From the NCBI GenBank assembly GCA_029204225.1, contig CM055111.1, positions 2,915,029 to 2,979,028 of the forward strand: a stretch of 64,000 bases of DNA, in the 5' to 3' direction. The notes under the pieces are model-generated. The model was not told the origin of the DNA. It did no database searches and saw nothing but the letters and a program-made list of their open reading frames with translations. Below are positions 58,244 to 64,000 of this stretch, one piece after another (the stretch's first letter is position 1; each line of letters starts with the position of its first letter). Made by a program: the position numbers and the translations under genes. This DNA comes from Diphasiastrum complanatum (Eukaryota; Streptophyta; Lycopodiopsida; Lycopodiales; Lycopodiaceae).

Positions 58244-61200
58244 CTATGAAGATTTGAACATTGATCTTGATATAACTCCAAGATTAGATCTATGCTTGAT
58301 GAAAGCACTTTTGCTCAAAGGCTTGGTGAGTAGATCGGCAATACAAGAGGACGAGTTGACATGCTCCAAATAGATTTCTCCTCCAATAAGCTTTTCTCTC
58401 ACAAAATGGTGTGCCACTTCTATGTGCTTGCTTCTTGCATGAAATATGGGATTATTGGCAAGAGCTTGGGCCGAGATGTTGTCACACTTGATCATTGGTA
58501 GATCATCCTCCTTGATGCACTTTAGTTCCATTAATAACCTCTTGATCCAAAGCACTTCTTTGGTAGTTGTAGTGAGTGCTTTGTACTCGGCCTCACATGA
58601 AGAGAGAGATATAGTATCTTGATTTTTGGAAAGCCAAGATATTAGATTGCCTCCAAGAAAGATAGTGTATGCACTAATAGACTTTCGATCCATTTTGTCA
58701 CTTGCAAAGTCCGAATCCGAGTAGCCAATAATGGATAGATCTTCACTTTTATAGAGTAGACCATAATCACAAGATGAAGATACATATCTTAAAATCCTCT
58801 TGGCCATCTTCCAATGATGGATCTTAGGTTCTTGCATAAATTGACTCAATTTGTGCACACAAAAACTAAGATCGGGCCTAGTAATGGTAAGCCAAATCAA
58901 GGAGCCTACAAGACTCCTAAAAAGTGTGATGTCCTCAAAGGATCTTTCATCACCTTTATTAGGATCTTTTACAATTTGTTCCATTGGAGTATCTATGCTC
59001 TTAGAATTTTCCATATGGAATTTTTTCAACATAGAGTGAGCATATCTAGATTGGCATATAAAGACATGATTTTCATAAAAATCAATTTCTAGGCCTAGGA
59101 TGTAATGTATCTCTCCTAGATCTTGCATTTTAAACTCACATCCAAGTGCTAGCTTGGTTTCATCAACTAGCTTGATACAACTTCCACAAAGAATAATGTC
59201 ATCAACATAAATTAGAAGAATGACAATATTGCTATCAACAAACTTTAGATACATGGAAGGATCATAGTCACTAAGAGTAAATCCTAGTGAGATAAGGAAA
59301 GAGTTAAGTCTTGAATACCATGATCTTTCTTGCTTGAGTCCATAAAGACTTTTGAAGAGCAAGCACACTTTGGACTCATCCTTGATGAATCCTTGAGGTT
59401 GTTCCATATAGATCTCCTCCTCAAGATAACCATTTAGAAAAGCGTTGGATACATCTAATTGGAACACCTTCCACTTGAAAAAACAAGCAAGAGAAATAAG
59501 AATTCTTATTGTCACCATCTTTGCAACGGGTGCAAAGGTCTCCTCATAATCAAGACCATGGATTTGAGAAAATCCTTTGGCACATAATCTTGCTTTATGC
59601 TTGTTGATGGTGCCATCATGATTTAATTTGATCCGAAATACCCACTTGCAACCAATCACATGCTTGTTGGAAGGAGGATCCACAAGCTCCCAAGTATTGT
59701 TGGTGATCAATGCATCATACTCTTGCTTCATGGCATCATACCACTCCTTGGTATTGAGTGCCTCTTGTACATTCTTTGGCTCTTCATGAGAGACATAAAA
59801 AACATAATTAGTGGAATCAAGATCCACTTGTTTGCCTTTGTCAACATATGAGAGCCTCTTAGGCTCGGATCTATCTCTCATGGATCTTCTTGGTGAAAAA
59901 ATCCGAGGAGAGTCTTCTTCAAATCTCGACCCCATCACATCGTGATTGTCTTCAAAATCAATAATTGATGATGCATCCATAGATTTCTTGATCTCGGCCT
60001 CTTCAAATGATGAGTGTTGATCTTCATGAAAGACAACATCTCTACTTTCAATAACTTGAGAAGTAGAGAGTATAAAGACTCTATAGGCCTTCTTGGTGGA
60101 TGAGTATCCAACCATGATCCCTTTGCATGCACTAGGATCTTCCTTCTTCCTTGTTTCCAAGGGAATATGGACAAAGCATAAGCATCCAAAAACTCTAAGG
60201 TGATCAACCTTAGGCTTCTTCAAAAATAAGATTTCATATGGTGACTTTTCTCCAAGAGCTATATGTGGGAGCCTATTGCAAAGATAATTTGCACAATTAA
60301 TGGCTTCTCCCCAAAAATCTTTGGGCAAAGATGCCTCAATTCTCATAGATTTTGCACATTCACATAGAGATCTATTCTTTCTCTCAGCCACTCCATTTTG
60401 AGATGGAGAGTAGGCACAAGAAAACTCTCTTTTAATGCCTTCAAGCTCACAAAAGTCTTGAAATTTATTGGAGATATATTCACCACCTCCATCACTTCTA
60501 AGAGCTTTAATCTTGAATGAGAATTGCTTCTCTACATAAGCTTTGAAAATAAGGAAATGATTAAACACCATAGATTTTGAAGCAAGAAGATATATCCAAG
60601 TGAATCTTGTGTAATCATCAATGAAAGTAACAAAACAAGTGGCTCCTCCCTTGCTTGTAGTTGATGAGAAATGCACATCCGAGTGTATTAACTCCAAAGG
60701 ATGCTTGCTTTTGATAGAAGATCTTGTAAATGGCTTTTTGTGAGATTTAGCAATAGCACAAGCCTCACAAGGCTTGATCTTCTTGGAGAATGACTTTGGC
60801 AAGCCAATAGCTTTGGATTCTTTGATCATAGAGAGCATGGATTTGTAGTTGGGATGTCCCAACCTCCTATGCCATAATTCCTCCATAGAGATCTTGTTCA
60901 CAAGAGCAACATTACAAGCATTCACATACTCATTTGGATCTAGTTTATAGATGCCACCAAATCTAGATCCTAATGCAAGTATCTCATCATTCTTCTTGAT
61001 AGTGCAAGTATCAACATTGAATTTTACATCAAGGCCGTTATCAAGCAATTGGCCAACACTAATAAGATTCTTGGTAAGCTTAGGTACATAAAGAACTATA
61101 GAGAGAGAAAGAACTTTAGAGGATGCAAGCTTCAAGGGAATGTTTCCTATGCCTTCAATAGGACATTCAAAATCATTTGCAGTGTATATTGATTTCTTCA

Positions 61201-61549
61201 CTCCATCATAAGGTGTAATAGAAGAGAAAGAGTCCTTGGAGCTACACATATGTGAAGAGGCTCCACTATCAATATACCATAGGCCGTCCATCTTCAAAGG
61301 AGTAGATGAGAAACTAGAGACCATAAGAGATCCCTCTCCATCACTTGCAATAGTGTCTTCCTTCTCATTGGTAATATTGGCTTGCTTGAGTTGATTCTTC
61401 TTTTTGAAGCATTTGGTGGCATAATGACCTTTCTTGCCACTATAAAAGCACTTGATCTTCTTCTTCTTCTTGAGCTTGGATGATGAAGCATTAGAGGAAT
61501 CATCTTCCTCCTCATCTTTGTCTTTGGATTTGACTTTGTCCTTGCTTGA
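58244..61549 (-). pseudogene. copia pol: zinc knuckle, protease, integrase, RT, RNase H
   Basis: An uninterrupted frame runs from the codon after the TAA at 61550-61552 to 58244, about 1100 codons; the first Met of the long part is at 61324. In order: zinc knuckle CFYSGKKGHYATKC with Ser for the second Cys; protease WYIDSGASSHM; pre-integrase LWHRRLGHPNYKSM with CEACAIAKSHKK; integrase LIHSDVHFSS, FVTFIDDYTRFTW, ALRSDGGGEYIS and QNGVAERKNRSLCECAK; RT KVFQLDVSNAFLNGYLEEE and LLIYVDDIIL; RNase H GYSDSDFASDKMDR and SSCEAEYKALTTTT; end HARSKHIEVAHHFVREKL and DLLTKPLSK. The usual GLKQAPRAWY motif reads GLKQERSWY, one residue shorter. The frame is the same as gag, separated from it by two TAA codons. 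Confidence 0.95.
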
Positions 61550-62230
61550 TTATTGTTGATGTTAGTTCTTGCTCCTCTCTTTGTGCTTATCCTTGGCAAA
61601 AAGAGCTTTGCCATCATTATGAGTGAGAGAAAGCTTGTCCATCCTCAAGAGCTTATACTCTTGTCTTGATTCTTCTGAAATTAGCACACTTTGGAGAGCC
61701 TCCAAACTTAGTATCTCCTCCTTAATGGCATAGAATTGGACAAGATTATCAAATTCACTTCTCAAGCCATTGAGAATGACTTGAACTAGCTCATTTTGAT
61801 TGATGGAATCACCAATACAAGCAAGCTCTCTATGAATATCTTTTACTCTCAAAACATAACTAGATGCACTCTCATCACTCTTTTGGCTACTTTGAAAGAT
61901 TTGATTCCTAAGAGTGAGAAGCCTAGAGGTATTCTTAGCCTCATAGATAGTCTTGAGACAATCCCAAGCTTCTTTGGCTGTTGTACAAGTACCTATCTCC
62001 CTCAATATCTCATTAGAGACATTCATCTTAATGTAGTGGAGAGCCATCCTAGCTCTCTTTTTGTATTTTTGAACCTCTTGAAGAACTTGTGGTTCTTCTT
62101 CAAGGCCAAGAACTATGTCCATCACGTCTTGAAGGATCAAGATGGACTCCATCCTCATTTTCCAAATTGAATAATTTGAAGTGGTCAATCTTTCACTTGG
62201 TTCCAACAAGGATGAACCCATTGAAGACAT
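61550..62230 (-). pseudogene. copia gag (UBN2 type), separated from pol by two stops
   Basis: The likely start is MSSMGSSLLEPSERLTTSNY at 62230, though the frame is open to an earlier Met at 62284. It continues WKMRMESILILQDVMDIVLG, LQEVQKYKKRARMALHYIKM, TTAKEAWDCLKTIYEAKNTS, SSYVLRVKDIHRELACIGDS and FDNLVQFYAIKEEILSLEAL, all typical UBN2 gag. It ends KHKERSKN at TAA 61562-61564, with a second TAA at 61550-61552. The zinc knuckle belongs to the same frame beyond the stops, so gag made from this copy would lack its RNA-binding finger. Copia elements usually make gag and pol as one polyprotein, so these stops are likely disabling. Confidence 0.93.
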
Positions 62231-62284
62231 TTGAAGTGAAGAAAACTCAGATGATGAACAATAAATGTTGTTACACACTTTCAA

Positions 62285-62975
62285 TAGGATCCAATAATTG
62301 AGTACTATCTCCTCCTATGAAAGATCTTACAACAATTTATGAATTGATTCTCACTAGCTACACAAATCTCTCTAAAACAAGATCTATTTCACATCAAATG
62401 ATGGAGTATAGGCAAAGTTAGGATCCAACACTCTTAGCACGTGTGAAATACACTAAGAAACCAAATTTGACTCAAATACAATGATATTGCATGAAACAAA
62501 ATGGCTAAGATCTCAAAACAATGCCTAGATCACATATAGATGAGATTGGCAAGCACACAACTATGATTTTGGATCAACCAAGCAATCTCTTGACCAAACC
62601 AAATGTGTCCACCCAGGTCTAGGTTCCCTACCTAACCCTCTTCCAAAGCTTATAACTTTTGATTGGCTCAACCAAATGGAATGAAACTGATTGCAAACAG
62701 AAACTAGACAAAAATAGCTTCAAAACAAGCTATCAAGCAAGATAAATGGATCAAACATGAGAGAGAACTTCCAAACTGAAATTGGATGTTCCTCACACGT
62801 GTCTGAGCACCTGATTCCATACAGTACTAGGTCATACCCAATCAATGTCCTTTTGATCTCTTTTGATCCAAGATTGAACAAGATAGCTAGGAAAATGGGC
62901 CTTGACAATTTCTAGCTCAAGATTGATGAAAATTTTTCACTTAGATGGACCAAAATGCATGGTAACCTTAGGTAG
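62285..62975 (-). other. leader of the complete copia element
   Basis: About 700 bp between PBS and gag without a recognised ORF. It holds CACACGTGT at 62794-62802 and GCACGTGTGA at 62438-62447, near-copies of the LTR-end palindrome. Confidence 0.7.
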
Positions 62976-62987
62976 GTTCTGATACCA
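62976..62987 (-). other. tRNA-Met primer-binding site
   Basis: Minus strand TGGTATCAGAAC directly after the LTR end AAATAAACA; it matches the initiator tRNA-Met complement over the first ten bases. Confidence 0.9.
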
Positions 62988-63724
62988 TGTTTATTTTCAC
63001 ACGTGTGGACTGTCCACTACTTGTACTTGTGATCTCCTTAGGTGTGTAGATGCACCAAGATCAAGACTAGATTGAGATTCAAGATCAATCTTGAATCCTA
63101 TGGCAAAAACACACTACTACATGCATTCAATCACTTCCAACTCTCACTCACACGTGTGGGAAGTATTCAAAAAATAATCTAAGTAGAAACAAGCTGCTCT
63201 CCTCGGGTAGAGAGAGAAAATGCATCAAGAGCTCTCGGGTAGAGAGAGAAAGCTAGAAATCCAAAAACTCACAAAATCCATGAAATCACCAAATCAATTG
63301 ATTTCAAAATGAGGAGTACAATGATACTAGTAGGTCCACGAGCTACCACTATGCTTAACTATGATTGGACCACATTTTGTCACCTCTTGATCCTATTGGA
63401 TCATTGATCTATGGACCTCTTAATTCTATTGGACTATATTCAAGCACACCTCAATTTCCTATTGGACCTCACAAGGTTCCACCTCTATATCCTATTGGAC
63501 CTCTTGGAATTCATCAAATAAAAACTTTACACTTGTCTACACTCTAATTATCAAGTGTTTAGCCTCTTACTCTATTTTGGCTCAATAGTGGCATTACAAG
63601 TGGAAATGCATAATTTGCCATCTATGCCAAATTTATTCCTATCAACATCCTACACCTAGATGCTTGATGTATAAAACATAAGACCCCTATATCTAACATA
63701 GATAATTTTTTTCAATTCTTCACA
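62988..63724 (-). mobile_element. 5' LTR of the complete copia element
   Basis: Matches the left LTR across its whole length. CACACGTGTG lies at 62998-63007, 10 nt from the U5 end next to the PBS, and again at 63149-63158. A 12 bp insertion relative to the left LTR lies near 63063-63074 (around CAAGACTAGATT). The 33 bp CCAAT-containing array is at 63381-63512. Confidence 0.96.
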
Positions 63725-63729
63725 CAATC
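63725..63729. other. target-site duplication, right copy
   Basis: CAATC, identical to 57495-57499. It overlaps the foot of a hairpin with 16 bp arms at 63727-63764. Confidence 0.95.
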
Positions 63730-64000
63730 AAAATTGACTAATCTCACTATTAGTCAATTTTGATCATTCGATGCATGCAGGATCAGATACAAGCCATTTG
63801 AATTTTCTAAACTCAAGATTCCTTGAAGTTGACCACTCAGTGGGTAATATTGAGTGATAAGGTCCAAAATCTCTCTATCGTGAGTGATAGTAGACATCAA
63901 CTTTGAGCTATATTCTCAAACTTAATCATTGTATGAGAAATCTAGAGTGATAAGCACCACCGCTAAACTTTTTCCCTAAGATGCACAGTGAATTTCAATT
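63730..64000. repeat. degenerate repeat DNA right of the complete copia element
   Basis: Continues the repeat block seen at 56880-57494: GAGTGATAGTAGACATCAAC and TTTGAGCTATATTCTCAAAC echo the motifs on the left. It begins with the perfect inverted repeat AAAATTGACTAAT / ATTAGTCAATTTT around a 6 nt loop. Confidence 0.55.

Larger units (their letters stand above)
57500..63724 (-). mobile_element. structurally complete Ty1/copia retrotransposon, 6.2 kb
   Basis: Minus-strand element with both LTRs (726 and 737 bp), PBS, gag, pol, PPT and flanking CAATC. The LTRs differ at about 18 positions plus a 12 bp insertion in the right LTR by eye, roughly 2-3 percent, so the insertion is fairly young. Two in-frame TAA codons between gag and pol, a zinc-finger Cys to Ser change and a 3 nt loss in an RT motif suggest it does not move unaided. 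Its gag is the near-exact source family of the filler at 1849-2058. Confidence 0.97.

Overview
This is repeat-dominated nuclear DNA of a land plant with a large genome, possibly a gymnosperm, although the lineage cannot be fixed from the sequence alone. It is AT-rich with no prokaryote-style gene layout. Most recognisable coding matter is Ty1/copia retrotransposon sequence, with domains in the order gag, protease, integrase, reverse transcriptase, RNase H. A smaller share is Ty3/gypsy. Primer-binding sites complementary to initiator tRNA-Met (TGGTATCAGAGC type) recur, and one Ty3 site of the TGGCGCC type is present. The only recognisable host gene is a decayed cytochrome P450 of the CYP85 clan (CYP707-like) at 9.4-11.0 kb on the minus strand, with four clean exons followed by stop codons.

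Layout. 0-3.3 kb: a minus-strand copia gag cut by the window edge, then a 1.2 kb direct duplication of leader and LTR with a 210 bp gag fragment at its junction. 4.2-8.6 kb: small repeats, a GCGTGGAT inverted-repeat cluster, the 3' half of a copia pol with its 3' LTR, then a badly decayed copia pol. 9.4-11.06 kb: the P450 pseudogene. 11-14.5 kb: GC-rich and 70 bp tandem repeats, an LTR-like segment, and a Ty3 gag relic and Ty3 integrase relic. 16.4-19.1 kb: a (GA)n tract in a minus-strand 3' LTR, followed by an unrecognised acidic and cysteine-rich ORF group directly next to the polypurine tract. 19.8-24.5 kb: a copia pol split by a solo LTR with perfect 5 bp target duplications, joined to a minus-strand copia fragment fused to a Ty3 gag with four CCHC-type fingers, a leader full of GGCGAGTWAT motifs, and the Ty3 PBS and LTR.

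26-36.5 kb: a copia pol that lost its RT, nested perfect tandem duplications (76 bp inside 383 bp), two unrecognised coding-like blocks (29.0-30.7 kb), Ty3 RT relics, and a long minus-strand copia gag-PR-IN that ends before RT. 39-44.4 kb: a possible small host gene and an approximately 2.35 kb tandem duplication with dense CACRYGTG motifs and a (GA)n tract. 44.7-51.5 kb: fused plus-strand copia remnants, including a gag-PR-IN half joined to an RT-RH half of another family. 51.5-56.9 kb: AT-rich DNA without recognisable genes but with a strong 114 nt hairpin. 57.5-63.7 kb: a structurally complete minus-strand copia element with both LTRs, PBS, PPT and a CAATC target duplication; its gag-pol frame is broken by two stops.

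The elements are nested in and recombined with each other rather than forming pathways. The most notable cross-family signal is a 10 bp palindrome CACACGTGTG placed 10-20 nt inside the U5 end of otherwise different copia LTRs, close to the PBS and often echoed in the leader. No rRNA, tRNA gene or CRISPR array was seen.
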